Positions 1-7,868 of a stretch of 64,000 bases of DNA are shown in pieces. The stretch lies in NCBI RefSeq assembly GCF_024181405.1, contig NZ_CP051302.1, forward strand, positions 930,001-994,000, read 5' to 3'. A program made the translations under genes and the position numbers. Numbering within the stretch: the stretch's first letter is position 1; every line of letters begins with the position of its first letter. The notes under the pieces were generated by a model. It saw nothing but the letters and a program-made list of their open reading frames with translations. It was not told where the DNA came from and searched no databases. The stretch comes from Treponema denticola (GTDB lineage Bacteria > Spirochaetota > Spirochaetia > Treponematales > Treponemataceae).

Positions 1-60
1 AAAAACGCTAAGACTCTTTAATATCTTCACTTTAAGTTCCCTATTAATTTAGCCGATACT

Positions 61-1524
61 ATGAACATGGGCAGTTTTAATATAAACTTTAAAAAATATA
101 TTTTTATTTTGTTTTTTTCTCTTTCTTTTTTTTCCGTTTATTCTGATGATGATATTAAGGAGTCTTATGACAGCGAATTTTTAAAGGTTGATGATGGGCT
201 GATTCCTCTGGTTCCTTTAGATAGAGTGCCCGATTCCGCCTTGGTTAGAAGGGATATTGCAAAATCATGGCTTTTAGCGGCTCCTGAAGAAATTGCCTCC
301 CGGCATTTACACATTGACGCGGATTCGGCCGGAAACCTTTTTAAAATAAGATCGGTATATCTAAAAGAGAAAAAGCTTCTTGCCGTAGTTATAAGCCCCA
401 TCGATACCGAGTTTTCAAACCTCGAAAAGGTTCCGCAAGGGACATGGATTTTATACCGGAATTATGAAACCGGAGCGCCCGAATGTATTAAAATTTATCC
501 GCGTGAAAATCCTGAACTTTATTTAAGCATAAGACCTTCATCATCAAAAGATAAATCGCTTATAAGTATTTGTCTTTTTAATACTTATGTCAGAAAAGAT
601 ATTTCCGTAGGTATTCCTTTTGAGAATTTATATTATTTATCTCTTTTAAAACTAAGGGACATTACAAAGGATATGCTCCCTTGGGATATCTTTAATCCGC
701 CTATTTTTTATAACGGTGTTGAAGCGGCATCAGATACAATTCGGGAAAGGTTAAAGACCTTGGTTTATATTCAAGACGGAGCCTTTGACGAATTCGGTAA
801 GCCTGTCCATTTAATGGACGGAAGGCCTCAGACTGAAGATGATATTGTTAAAGCCGTTCGGCCCGACCAAAGGCTTAAAGACGTAAAGGGCGGTGTAAAC
901 TGTTCAGGTTTTGCCAAATGGATAGTGGACGGAATGATTCGGCCCATCGCAGGGCAGGGTATCTTTATTAAAAGCCTTAAAACCGAAACTGATGTGCCTG
1001 ATACTTATTTTACCAAGCCTTACAAAGAAAGAGAACTCTATTTCGGTCTTGAGTGGATACGCAATCTTGCGGCTGCAGCCTTAAGCTTAAACGTAAAGCG
1101 TACTGTAAAGCCCATAGGCTCAGGAGTTGATGTTACGGTTGAACCCTTTGCTCTTGTGCCTCCCATAAAGCAAAAGAATGTAAAAGAAGATTTTGCTTCG
1201 TTTAAGGGATATGAAAAAACAGCGGGTTATCAGACTTCGTATTTGCAAGCTCTCCTTTATTACCTTGCCATAAGCGAGCCGGGGCATTTTTATTTAGGAG
1301 CAGTAAGCCGGACTGCAAGCCCGGAAAAAGGAAGTCCCCCTCTTAGACAATATCACCATATTGCAGCTTTTTTCCCTTATTTTGACGTTTTCGGTAATTT
1401 TCATATTGATGTTTACGAAAGCGGAAAAGAAACTTCAATAGAGCAATTTATGAGTTTGAACTCTGATGCCTTTACAGCCTTGGTCAGAATCAGGGCTCCC
1501 CAACCCGGAGTATTCAATCCATAA
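61..1524 (+). CDS. Exported protein with NlpC/P60-like Cys-His boxes
   Basis: Not recognised as a named family. The 487-residue product starts with a hydrophobic signal segment (about residues 10-28, ending near VYSDD), so it is probably periplasmic or surface-bound. Residues 277-291 read GGVNCSGFAKWIVDG, which resembles the nucleophile box of NlpC/P60-type cysteine peptidases (D/N-C-S-G-F), and His409 in PGHFYLGAV followed by His432/433 could supply the His box. This is inference from short motifs; the order C then H fits, the spacing (about 128 residues) is long. No clear ribosome binding site precedes ATG 61; ATG 67 is an alternative start. An in-frame stop at 19-21 means the gene is complete. 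It converges on the RseC-like gene with 20 bases between the stops. Confidence 0.75.
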   Translation: MNMGSFNINFKKYIFILFFSLSFFSVYSDDDIKESYDSEFLKVDDGLIPLVPLDRVPDSALVRRDIAKSWLLAAPEEIASRHLHIDADSAGNLFKIRSVYLKEKKLLAVVISPIDTEFSNLEKVPQGTWILYRNYETGAPECIKIYPRENPELYLSIRPSSSKDKSLISICLFNTYVRKDISVGIPFENLYYLSLLKLRDITKDMLPWDIFNPPIFYNGVEAASDTIRERLKTLVYIQDGAFDEFGKPVHLMDGRPQTEDDIVKAVRPDQRLKDVKGGVNCSGFAKWIVDGMIRPIAGQGIFIKSLKTETDVPDTYFTKPYKERELYFGLEWIRNLAAAALSLNVKRTVKPIGSGVDVTVEPFALVPPIKQKNVKEDFASFKGYEKTAGYQTSYLQALLYYLAISEPGHFYLGAVSRTASPEKGSPPLRQYHHIAAFFPYFDVFGNFHIDVYESGKETSIEQFMSLNSDAFTALVRIRAPQPGVFNP

Positions 1525-1544
1525 AATCAGCTGCTTATTAAAAA

Positions 1545-2030
1545 TCAGTTGTTTATTACTTGAGGCAGGGCCTTATCTCCCATTTTATTTTTTAATAAAA
1601 AGGCTAGGGCAGTTCCCGTTAAAAGTCCTAAAAAAAGCCCTCCTACAGCCGCTTTTTCGGTGTAAAAAATGAGGTAGGAGCTCAAACTGAAAACAAAGGC
1701 TAAAAGTAAGGGAAGAATAACAGAAGAAAGGGTTTGAATCCGTGTTTGGGTTTCATTAATTTCTACAATAACGAAGTCTCCCTTTTTTAAATTTCTTCCG
1801 CTATTGTTTAAGGCCGTAATCTTATTTCCGCTGACTGCCAAAAGCCCCTTTTCCTTATTTTTGCCGGCAAAACCGCAGCCTCCGCAAGTTGCACAGCTTT
1901 TTACCGCATAGCAATCTTTTTGTTTTATGGAGCAGGCGTTTTCGGTCTTTGAATTATCCAAATCTATGTTTATCTTTTCTACATTGTTTTTATCAGTCCA
2001 CACTGATGTAACTATTCCGTATCTTTGCAA
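1545..2030 (-). CDS. SoxR-reducing/RseC family membrane protein
   Basis: The 161-residue product has the RseC/MucC family layout: an N-terminal soluble domain with a cysteine cluster (CATCGGCG, around residues 47-54), then two hydrophobic transmembrane segments in the C-terminal half (around 106-125 and 130-148), then a short charged tail. RseC proteins act in the inner membrane, either in sigma-E signalling or with Rnf-type electron transfer in SoxR reduction. It is the last gene of a tight minus-strand cluster and its start overlaps the end of the YmdB-like gene by 19 bases, indicating translational coupling. Which of the two family roles applies here cannot be told from the sequence. Confidence 0.8.
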   Translation of the reverse strand: MQRYGIVTSVWTDKNNVEKINIDLDNSKTENACSIKQKDCYAVKSCATCGGCGFAGKNKEKGLLAVSGNKITALNNSGRNLKKGDFVIVEINETQTRIQTLSSVILPLLLAFVFSLSSYLIFYTEKAAVGGLFLGLLTGTALAFLLKNKMGDKALPQVINN

Positions 2031-2815
2031 AGTTCCGACTCCTCAAAAATTCTTTTTATTTCTATTGCGTTTCCCGCATCATCGGTTTTGATAAAAAGGC
2101 CTTGAAGGACGGGGCGTGCCCAAGCGTCTTTTCCGAAATCGGGAAGGCAGGTGCGGTATTCTCTTATTTTATCTTCAATCGCATATCCGCCCACAGAATT
2201 AAGGCTTCCTGTTCTGCCTGCATCCGTTATGTAGGCGGTTTTATTTTCTAAAATACACTCATCGGCTGTCTGCACCCTTGTTCCCGATCCGATCAGGGCT
2301 GAAACCTTGCCTGAAAGCAAAAAGCCTAGGGCTTGTTTTTCTGCTGTTGCAAAAGAGGAAAAATCCACAAAGATGATATGCGCTTCTTCTTTTAATCGGG
2401 AAACAAGTTTTTCGGTTTCAGTAAAGGGGTTTTCAGCCATTATTTTGTGATGTCCTATTCTGCCGATGACTGAAACGACGGCTATTTTTTTGTTCGGTTT
2501 TAAATTAAAAATCTTCCATCCGTTGCCGGGAGATTCAGACGGCAAATTAAAGGGGCGTAGTACATGGGGTGTTTTAGGAAGGTCATCTACCAAGTCTTTT
2601 TTTTGAAAGATTAAATCTCCTGAAGTGATACAGTCGATACCGAGCTTTTTTAAGTAGACTGCATGCTGTTTTCCAAGCCCCCCCGAGCCTGTAGCCGAAT
2701 TTGCATTAGCAATAACAAAATCGGCCTTATATTTTTCTTTTAAATTTGGAAGTTGTGTTTTTACTAGCCATACACCGGCCTTGCCTGTAATTTCGGCAAT
2801 ATATAAAATATTCAT
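2012..2815 (-). CDS. YmdB-family metallophosphoesterase relative lacking metal ligands
   Basis: The 267-residue product follows the TIGR00282/YmdB phosphodiesterase fold from end to end and keeps family landmarks such as FVIAN, VRPFN-like LRPFN, VQTADE and the DAGRTG turn. YmdB enzymes hydrolyse phosphodiesters (for example cyclic nucleotides) with a two-metal site. Here every ligand position appears changed: position 8 is Glu not Asp, 39-40 are Asn-Ser not Glu-Asn, 67-68 are Asp-Leu not Asn-His, the later His positions are Ser153, Gly178 and Arg180. The reading frame is intact, so this looks like a conserved pseudoenzyme rather than a decaying gene. It lies 3 bases after the TPR gene and overlaps the RseC-like gene. 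Family assignment is strong; loss of activity is inference. Confidence 0.85.
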   Translation of the reverse strand: MNILYIAEITGKAGVWLVKTQLPNLKEKYKADFVIANANSATGSGGLGKQHAVYLKKLGIDCITSGDLIFQKKDLVDDLPKTPHVLRPFNLPSESPGNGWKIFNLKPNKKIAVVSVIGRIGHHKIMAENPFTETEKLVSRLKEEAHIIFVDFSSFATAEKQALGFLLSGKVSALIGSGTRVQTADECILENKTAYITDAGRTGSLNSVGGYAIEDKIREYRTCLPDFGKDAWARPVLQGLFIKTDDAGNAIEIKRIFEESELCKDTE

Positions 2816-2818
2816 TAT

Positions 2819-3343
2819 TTATTCTTGATAATCCATCTCTTTTAAAATTTTATTGCATCTTTCAGCCAAATCATTCATTCCCAATTCAAGATAGGTATCA
2901 CGCAAGTTAAAAACCGCATCTCCCATTTCAGGGTCAAGTGTAACGGCCGATTCAAAGGCTCTCCGTGCAGCCCTATAGTTTTCCTTATTAAACAAAACCG
3001 TTCCGTAATTATTCCAAACCCTTCCGTTTTCGGGCTCCAGTTTTATAGCGCTTTCAAAGGCTCTTTCTGCCTGATCGATGTCTCCCGTTTCAAATAAAAC
3101 AAGCCCTAATGAATCCCAAGCGTCAGCCTCATAGGGATTGTATTTTAAGGACTGAAAAAGGGCAAACTTACTGTCGTTTTGCCTTTTAGCGGCATAGTAG
3201 CTCAAACCTAGGTTGAGCCACATCAGGCTGTTATCGGGTTCAAGGGCAAGCCCTTTTTTTAAGCAGGCTATAGCTTCATTGTGAAAGCCCTGCATAGACA
3301 TGCTTACTCCCGTATCGTTAAAAAATTGAGCCGATTCTTGCAT
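2819..3343 (-). CDS. Tetratricopeptide repeat protein
   Basis: The 174-residue product is almost wholly TPR. At least four repeats can be read with the usual W/L-G-Y-A-F-A-P spacing, for example around residues 14-45 (GFHNEAIACLKKGLALEPDN), 48-80, 82-113 and 116-147. There is no signal peptide, so it is probably cytoplasmic and acts as a protein-binding scaffold. The partner is unknown. It sits 3 bases downstream of the polyprenyl synthase and 3 bases upstream of the YmdB-like gene, so all four minus-strand genes are likely one transcript from the promoter at 4390-4418. Confidence 0.85.
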   Translation of the reverse strand: MQESAQFFNDTGVSMSMQGFHNEAIACLKKGLALEPDNSLMWLNLGLSYYAAKRQNDSKFALFQSLKYNPYEADAWDSLGLVLFETGDIDQAERAFESAIKLEPENGRVWNNYGTVLFNKENYRAARRAFESAVTLDPEMGDAVFNLRDTYLELGMNDLAERCNKILKEMDYQE

Positions 3344-3346
3344 TTT

Positions 3347-4381
3347 CTACCTCAATATCGTGTTAAACAAATCGAAGATAAGTTCTTTTGCTTCGTTTTG
3401 TTTGTAATTATTTTGAAGCTTTATCAATGAAGCTTCTACAATCTTTTTGCCGTAATCTTCTGCCCTTTTTACAGCCTTTGAAGAACAAATAGCCGAAATC
3501 GAGGCTTCGACTGCAGGAGATTCTATACCTTCCTTTGAAGCCTGCTTAAATAAAAGCTTTATTTTTTCGGCACCTTCAGGATTTTCTTCCGTATAAAAAA
3601 TTAGAGGAAGGCTTTTTTTGCCTTCAACTATGTCATCGCCCCGCCTTTTACCGGCGTTGCCTTCAGTAATATTTTTTACATCGTCCAATATCTGAAAACC
3701 TATACCCATATCGGTCATAAGTTTTCCGTATTCCAGAACTTCATTGATAGGTCTACCGGCAGCTATAAAGCCTAATTCTCCTGCCAACTTTGCAAGAGAG
3801 CCTGTTTTCAGGCTTATCATAGTTATGTATTCGTCAACTGACGGAATTATATCGGGATTTGAATGCCAGCCTATGTCCATAGACTGCCCTAAATGAAGCC
3901 TTCTTAAATTTTGCGAGTAAAGCGAGTATATTACGGCCCTTACGGATTCGGACGTTTCATAATTTATCAGGGGATTAAGGGCTTCAAAATAAAGCCATGA
4001 GGCGGAATTTAAAGCCGTATCAAGCCCGTATTTTATGTGAGCCGCAGGAGCCCCTCTGCGGGTATCGGATTTATCCTCTATATCGTCATGGACGAGGCTT
4101 GCCGTATGACAAAATTCGATGAGGGGGGTAAGGGGGTAGGCCTTTTCGGGATCGCCTTCTGCAAGTTCGCATGAAAGAACACATAGAAGGGGGCGCCACC
4201 TTTTTCCTCCGCGTTTTACCAAATCCCTTACAGGATTGATGATATTCAAAAAAAAGCCGTCCGGCAAGCCGTAAGCTAATTCGCCGAAACTTTGAGAAAT
4301 CCACGAAGAATTTATTTTTTCGGGCAAAAAACAATCGAGAGTTTTTTCTATATGTTCAAGCCTATTTTTTAATTCCATCAT
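3347..4381 (-). CDS. Polyprenyl diphosphate synthase (trans-isoprenyl)
   Basis: Chain-elongating prenyl diphosphate synthase. It has the first aspartate-rich motif HDDIEDKSDTRRG, the second aspartate motif as QILDDVKN, and a GKKSLP segment that matches the GK(x)TLP of the family. The product condenses isopentenyl diphosphate onto an allylic primer; chain length (C15, C20 or longer) cannot be called. The open frame extends to 4399 with a GTG, but that GTG lies within the -10 region of a promoter at 4390-4418 (TTGCCA, 17-base spacer, TATATT). I therefore start at ATG 4381, eight bases after the -10 box, giving 344 residues; ATG 4378 is equally possible. There is no convincing Shine-Dalgarno. 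First gene of the four-gene minus-strand operon. Confidence 0.88.
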   Translation of the reverse strand: MMELKNRLEHIEKTLDCFLPEKINSSWISQSFGELAYGLPDGFFLNIINPVRDLVKRGGKRWRPLLCVLSCELAEGDPEKAYPLTPLIEFCHTASLVHDDIEDKSDTRRGAPAAHIKYGLDTALNSASWLYFEALNPLINYETSESVRAVIYSLYSQNLRRLHLGQSMDIGWHSNPDIIPSVDEYITMISLKTGSLAKLAGELGFIAAGRPINEVLEYGKLMTDMGIGFQILDDVKNITEGNAGKRRGDDIVEGKKSLPLIFYTEENPEGAEKIKLLFKQASKEGIESPAVEASISAICSSKAVKRAEDYGKKIVEASLIKLQNNYKQNEAKELIFDLFNTILR

Positions 4382-4389
4382 CTTTTCAC

Positions 4390-4418
4390 AATATATCACA
4401 AAAAGGAAAAATTGGCAA
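4390..4418 (-). promoter_or_regulatory. Sigma70-type promoter, leaderless start for prenyl synthase
   Basis: Read on the minus strand: -35 TTGCCA (4418-4413), 17-base spacer, -10 TATATT (4395-4390), then 8 bases to ATG 4381. With initiation 6-8 bases after the -10 box the mRNA would start at or beside the start codon. Confidence 0.6.
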
Positions 4419-4492
4419 TCTATATTTGGTAATTGCCCAAATTCTTCTTTTTTGGTAGAATAAGAATGCTATAAAAATTTTGGAGCAGAATT

Positions 4493-6436
4493 ATGGCAAA
4501 AGAAAAAAGAATTTTAGACCTTGAAAAGACCATAAAAAAACATCAAGACCTTTATTATAATGCCCAGCCTGAAATTTCGGATGCGGAATTCGATGCTCTT
4601 TGGGATGAATTAAAAGCACTGGATCCTCAAAATAAACTTTTTTTTACGGTTCCGCTGGAATCTACCGATGGATTTGCAAAGTCGGAACATATTATTCCTA
4701 TGGGAAGTCAAGAAAAGGCTGCCGATCCGCCTTCATTTGAAGCTTGGGCCTTAAAGATGCCCTTTAAAGAATATATCGTGCAATATAAAATGGACGGGGC
4801 AAGTCTTGAGCTTCAATACGAAGAAGGGCATTTTGTGCGTGCCGTTACCAGAGGCGACGGAAAAATCGGGGACGATATAACCGAGAATGTACTTAAAATG
4901 AAAGGGCTGATAAAAGACATTACTGTAAATGAGGGGACTGCCGCAGCTGATGGGGCTAAACCCTTTTCGGGCGGAATAAGGTGCGAGGTTATAATGCTCC
5001 GTTCCATTCATCAAAAATACTTTAAAGATAAGGCTAATTGCCGAAATGCAGCCAACGGGCTTATGAAAAAAAAGAACGGAGAATTGTGCGAACACCTAAA
5101 TCTTTTTGCCTATGATGCCGTTCAAGGAAGTATAGGCCGCCCTTTTACGGGAGATGACCCCTTTAAAACCGAGTCCGAAAAACTCGTCTGGCTTAAAAAA
5201 GCGGGCTTTAATTGTGTTGAAGTAAAATACTGTAAAAGTATTGCTGAAGTAATAGAATATAGGGCTCATGTTATGGATATCCGCCCTTCCTTGGACTATG
5301 ACATAGACGGCCTTGTAATAAAAAACGATACAATCGATCCCGAGGACATGAAAAGAGCCCGTCCAGAAAAGCAGATAGCTTTTAAGTTCAGCTTGGAAGA
5401 AGCGGTTACCGTCCTAAAAGAAATCGAATGGAGCGAGTCGGGGGCTACCTATACCCCCATAGCCCTTATCGAGCCTGTACGCCTTGCCGGTACTACGGTA
5501 AAAAGAGCAAGCCTTGCAAACCCGAACATAATCAAGGCTCTAAACTTAAAAATCGGAAGCAGGGTAGTGGTAACCAAGAGGGGGGAGATAATCCCAAAGA
5601 TAGAAGCCCTTGCAGAAAATCCTCCAGATGTTAAAGAAATAGAATATCCCGATACCTGTTCCGTATGCGGCAGTCCTCTTACCAATGAGGGTACAAGGCT
5701 TTATTGCCCCAACATGAGCTGCCCTAAACTTATCCATCACCGAATCGAAAAATGGATAAGCGTTCTCGATATAAGGGATTTCGGTATAACCCTCATAAAA
5801 AGACTTTTTGAGATGGGACGGGTTAATTCAATCACCGATTTATATACCCTCACTGTCGAAGAACTGGCAGCTATAGACCGAATGGGAAAGCTTTCTGCCG
5901 AAAAGGTCTATAAGGCCCTCCATTCCAAAAAAGAAATAAGCTTAACTAAATTTATTGCCGGCTTCGATATTGAGGGAATCGGCGAAACAATGGTTGAAAA
6001 ACTTGAAGAAGCGGGTTTTAATGATTTGAATGAGCTTCTTGGAGCCTCGGAAGCCGACTTTGCAAATGTTTATCAGTTCGGGCAGGTTCTATCCCATACC
6101 TTAGTAACAAATCTTTCGATCTTAAAAGATGAGATGACCGGATTGATAGATAAGGGTTATATAAAAATTAAACCTCCGCTTACATCGGAAGAGGGGGCAG
6201 TTTTAAAGGGCTTAAGTTTCTGTTTTACTGGGGAGCTTAACACGATGAAGAGGGCTCAGGCTGAAGCCTTGGTAAAAGAAAAGGGGGGAACTGTAAAATC
6301 TTCCGTTGTAAAGGGCCTAAGTTATCTTGTAACCAATACACCCGATTCGGGGTCATCTAAAAACAAAAAAGCCCAAGAATTGGGAACAGCAATCATAACC
6401 GAAGAGGCTTTTTTAAATCTTATTGGGAAGGTATAG
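4493..6436 (+). CDS. ligA: NAD-dependent DNA ligase LigA
   Basis: Seals nicks in DNA using NAD+. The 647-residue product has the whole LigA order: N-terminal Ia domain (YYNAQPEISDAEFD, residues 21-34), adenylation lysine Lys99 in YKMDGASLEL, an OB fold, a Cys4 zinc finger (CSVCG to CPNMSC, around residues 387-410), helix-hairpin-helix repeats and a C-terminal BRCT domain (from about residue 568, GLSFCFTGELNTMKR). It is slightly shorter than typical (about 670). The segment usually reading M-L-S-L-x-N-A is MGSQEKA here, a mild divergence. ATG 4493 is preceded by GGAG about 10 bases upstream. The next gene starts 2 bases after its stop, so they are probably co-transcribed. Confidence 0.96.
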   Translation: MAKEKRILDLEKTIKKHQDLYYNAQPEISDAEFDALWDELKALDPQNKLFFTVPLESTDGFAKSEHIIPMGSQEKAADPPSFEAWALKMPFKEYIVQYKMDGASLELQYEEGHFVRAVTRGDGKIGDDITENVLKMKGLIKDITVNEGTAAADGAKPFSGGIRCEVIMLRSIHQKYFKDKANCRNAANGLMKKKNGELCEHLNLFAYDAVQGSIGRPFTGDDPFKTESEKLVWLKKAGFNCVEVKYCKSIAEVIEYRAHVMDIRPSLDYDIDGLVIKNDTIDPEDMKRARPEKQIAFKFSLEEAVTVLKEIEWSESGATYTPIALIEPVRLAGTTVKRASLANPNIIKALNLKIGSRVVVTKRGEIIPKIEALAENPPDVKEIEYPDTCSVCGSPLTNEGTRLYCPNMSCPKLIHHRIEKWISVLDIRDFGITLIKRLFEMGRVNSITDLYTLTVEELAAIDRMGKLSAEKVYKALHSKKEISLTKFIAGFDIEGIGETMVEKLEEAGFNDLNELLGASEADFANVYQFGQVLSHTLVTNLSILKDEMTGLIDKGYIKIKPPLTSEEGAVLKGLSFCFTGELNTMKRAQAEALVKEKGGTVKSSVVKGLSYLVTNTPDSGSSKNKKAQELGTAIITEEAFLNLIGKV

Positions 6437-6438
6437 CC

Positions 6439-7047
6439 TTGTTAAAGAGAAAAAAAAGGTTTTTAATTATTTTTTTATCCGTTTCTCTTTTGTTTTTTTT
6501 AATCTTCGGACTAACGGATTTTTATAATTATAAATTAGGCTCTATCAAACAAAAACTGTCTAAAACAAATTTAAGTATTTATAGTACGGGAACGGTAATA
6601 AAAACATTCGGGCAAAATACCGAAACGGTAAGCGCCGTTATTTCTTTTTTTACGCCGAGCGGAAATCTTATAAACAGTTACGAAAGAGCCTGGCAGGGCT
6701 GGGAGCTTAATCTTGAATGTATAGTTTTTACCTTTGAATCAGGTTCAATAGTATTTCCTTACCGCCTTTTTTCGAATGAGTCAAAGTACGGTACCGGCAT
6801 AAAACTTTTTGATTATTATAACCGAGATGGGTATCCTGCAATTTATGATTACTCTTTTTTTTCAAAAGAAGAAAAAGAACTTATAAAAAGCCTTTACGGA
6901 TATGCAGTTTTTTCTCCCTATCTTTTAAAAGTTTTTTCTTATGCAAAGACAAAAACCGTAAGTTTACGTAATTTTAAACCCGATACGGAATATCTTTTAT
7001 ATGCCGGTTCTGATGGAGAAATAAAATTTATAAAGGGCAGCCTTTAA
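6439..7047 (+). CDS. Hypothetical membrane-anchored protein
   Basis: Not recognised. The 202-residue product has a positively charged start (LKRKKRF), one strong transmembrane segment (about residues 7-25, LIIFLSVSLLFFLIFGL) and a soluble remainder without cysteines or an obvious catalytic motif, so it is most likely anchored in the inner membrane facing the periplasm. The start is TTG 6439, two bases after the ligA stop, implying coupling to ligA. Codon use looks like its neighbours. Confidence 0.7.
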   Translation: MLKRKKRFLIIFLSVSLLFFLIFGLTDFYNYKLGSIKQKLSKTNLSIYSTGTVIKTFGQNTETVSAVISFFTPSGNLINSYERAWQGWELNLECIVFTFESGSIVFPYRLFSNESKYGTGIKLFDYYNRDGYPAIYDYSFFSKEEKELIKSLYGYAVFSPYLLKVFSYAKTKTVSLRNFKPDTEYLLYAGSDGEIKFIKGSL

Positions 7048-7112
7048 AAATAGCGGTTTTTATAATACCCCAAAAATTAAGGAAAATTATCTGAAATTTC
7101 GGGTAAAACCTC

Positions 7113-7141
7113 TTGACAAAATCCGGTATATCGAGTAAACT
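7113..7141 (+). promoter_or_regulatory. Sigma70-type promoter of the tRNA operon
   Basis: Consensus -35 TTGACA (7113-7118), exactly 17 bases, then -10 TAAACT (7136-7141). The first tRNA base is at 7158, so the primary transcript would have a leader of about 10 bases. It follows a 65-base gene-free stretch after the ligA-linked membrane protein. Confidence 0.8.
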
Positions 7142-7157
7142 CGCTCTTGTTGTCTAT

Positions 7158-7232
7158 GCCAACTTAGCTCAGCTGGTCCAGAGCACGTGATTTGTAATCT
7201 CGGGGTCTAGGGTTCGAATCCCTAAGTTGGCT
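7158..7232 (+). tRNA. tRNA-Thr (anticodon UGU)
   Basis: Full cloverleaf: acceptor stem GCCAACT/AGTTGGC, D arm GCTC/GAGC, anticodon loop TTTGTAA with anticodon TGT, T arm TAGGG-TTCGAAT-CCCTA, discriminator T. The encoded gene carries no CCA. The anticodon stem CGTGA/TCTCG has a T-T mismatch in its middle pair (positions 29-41 of standard numbering), which is unusual. Six bases separate it from the next tRNA. Confidence 0.95.
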
Positions 7233-7238
7233 TTTTAT

Positions 7239-7320
7239 GGGGAGTTTCCCGAGCGGTCAAAGGGGGCAGACTGTAAATCTGTTGGCTATGCCTTCCAAGG
7301 TCCGAATCCTTGACTCCCCA
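7239..7320 (+). tRNA. tRNA-Tyr (anticodon GUA)
   Basis: Acceptor stem GGGGAGT/ACTCCCC with discriminator A, anticodon loop CTGTAAA (anticodon GTA) on a GCAGA/TCTGT stem, a long variable arm as expected for bacterial class II tRNA-Tyr, and T stem CAAGG/CCTTG. The T loop reads TCCGAAT, that is C instead of T at position 55, the nearly universal pseudouridine site. CCA is not encoded. Second gene of a two-tRNA transcript ending at the terminator 7325-7377. Confidence 0.95.
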
Positions 7321-7324
7321 TTTT

Positions 7325-7377
7325 AGGGATTGTTTTAAATCTTTTGATAAAAAAGAGCTTGAAACAATCCCTTTTTT
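7325..7377 (+). terminator. Rho-independent terminator after the tRNAs
   Basis: The arms 7325-7335 (AGGGATTGTTT) and 7362-7372 are perfect inverted repeats of 11 bases and the right arm runs into a T tract (7372-7377). The 26-base loop is long. The right arm also contains the -35 box of the next gene. Confidence 0.75.
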
Positions 7378-7387
7378 GTTTTATACT
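7359..7387 (+). promoter_or_regulatory. Promoter overlapping the terminator; leaderless Cys-cluster gene
   Basis: -35 TTGAAA (7359-7364) lies in the terminator's right arm; a 17-base spacer leads to -10 TATACT (7382-7387). ATG 7395 follows 7 bases later and no Shine-Dalgarno is visible, so the transcript probably begins at the start codon. Confidence 0.6.
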
Positions 7388-7394
7388 ATTGACT

Positions 7395-7841
7395 ATGGAT
7401 AAGCAATTCTGGAAAAGCGGTTTAAATTTTTCATGTACAAGGTGTTCGGCCTGCTGCCGATTTGATCCGGGATTTGTGTTTTTATCCGAACATGATCTTT
7501 CGAGATTATTGGAATGGGCAACTATGCCGAAAGATGAATTTATAAAAGTGTATTGCCGCTGGGTTCCTAAGGATGACGGTTTTGAGTACCTATCCTTAAA
7601 AGAAAAACCCAATTATGACTGTATACTTTGGGATGACGGATGTAAGGCCTATACTGCCAGACCTCGTCAATGCTCGGATTTTCCTTTTTGGAATTCGATT
7701 TTAAGTTCAAAGGATATGTGGGATATAAATGCCCGATATTGTCCCGGCATGGGAAAAGGCGAATTTTATTCTGCAGAAAAAATTGAAAAAATTCTTACAA
7801 GGAGAAAAGCTGAACCTTGTATTAAGCGGAGAGTAGGTTAA
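7395..7841 (+). CDS. YkgJ-type CxxCxxCC cysteine-cluster protein
   Basis: The product (148 residues from ATG 7395) carries the family hallmark C-x2-C-x2-CC in CTRCSACC near the N-terminus, followed by further conserved cysteines (YDCILWDDGCKAY, PRQCSDFP, YCPGMGKG) that in this family bind a metal, probably zinc or an iron-sulphur cluster. Function of the family is unknown. The frame extends upstream to a TTG at 7344, but that would place the start inside the tRNA terminator, and a promoter at 7359-7387 leads directly to ATG 7395, so I use the latter. It is followed 27 bases later by the MBL-fold gene. Confidence 0.85.
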   Translation: MDKQFWKSGLNFSCTRCSACCRFDPGFVFLSEHDLSRLLEWATMPKDEFIKVYCRWVPKDDGFEYLSLKEKPNYDCILWDDGCKAYTARPRQCSDFPFWNSILSSKDMWDINARYCPGMGKGEFYSAEKIEKILTRRKAEPCIKRRVG

Positions 7842-7868
7842 AATTAAGGAAGAATTTTTGGAGTATTT

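Noticed and set aside
4751..5095. Minus-strand 114-residue ORF
   Set aside because: Shadow of ligA; no ribosome site and no independent features.
7344..7394. Upstream TTG start for the Cys-cluster gene
   Set aside because: It lies within the tRNA terminator and upstream of the promoter's start site.
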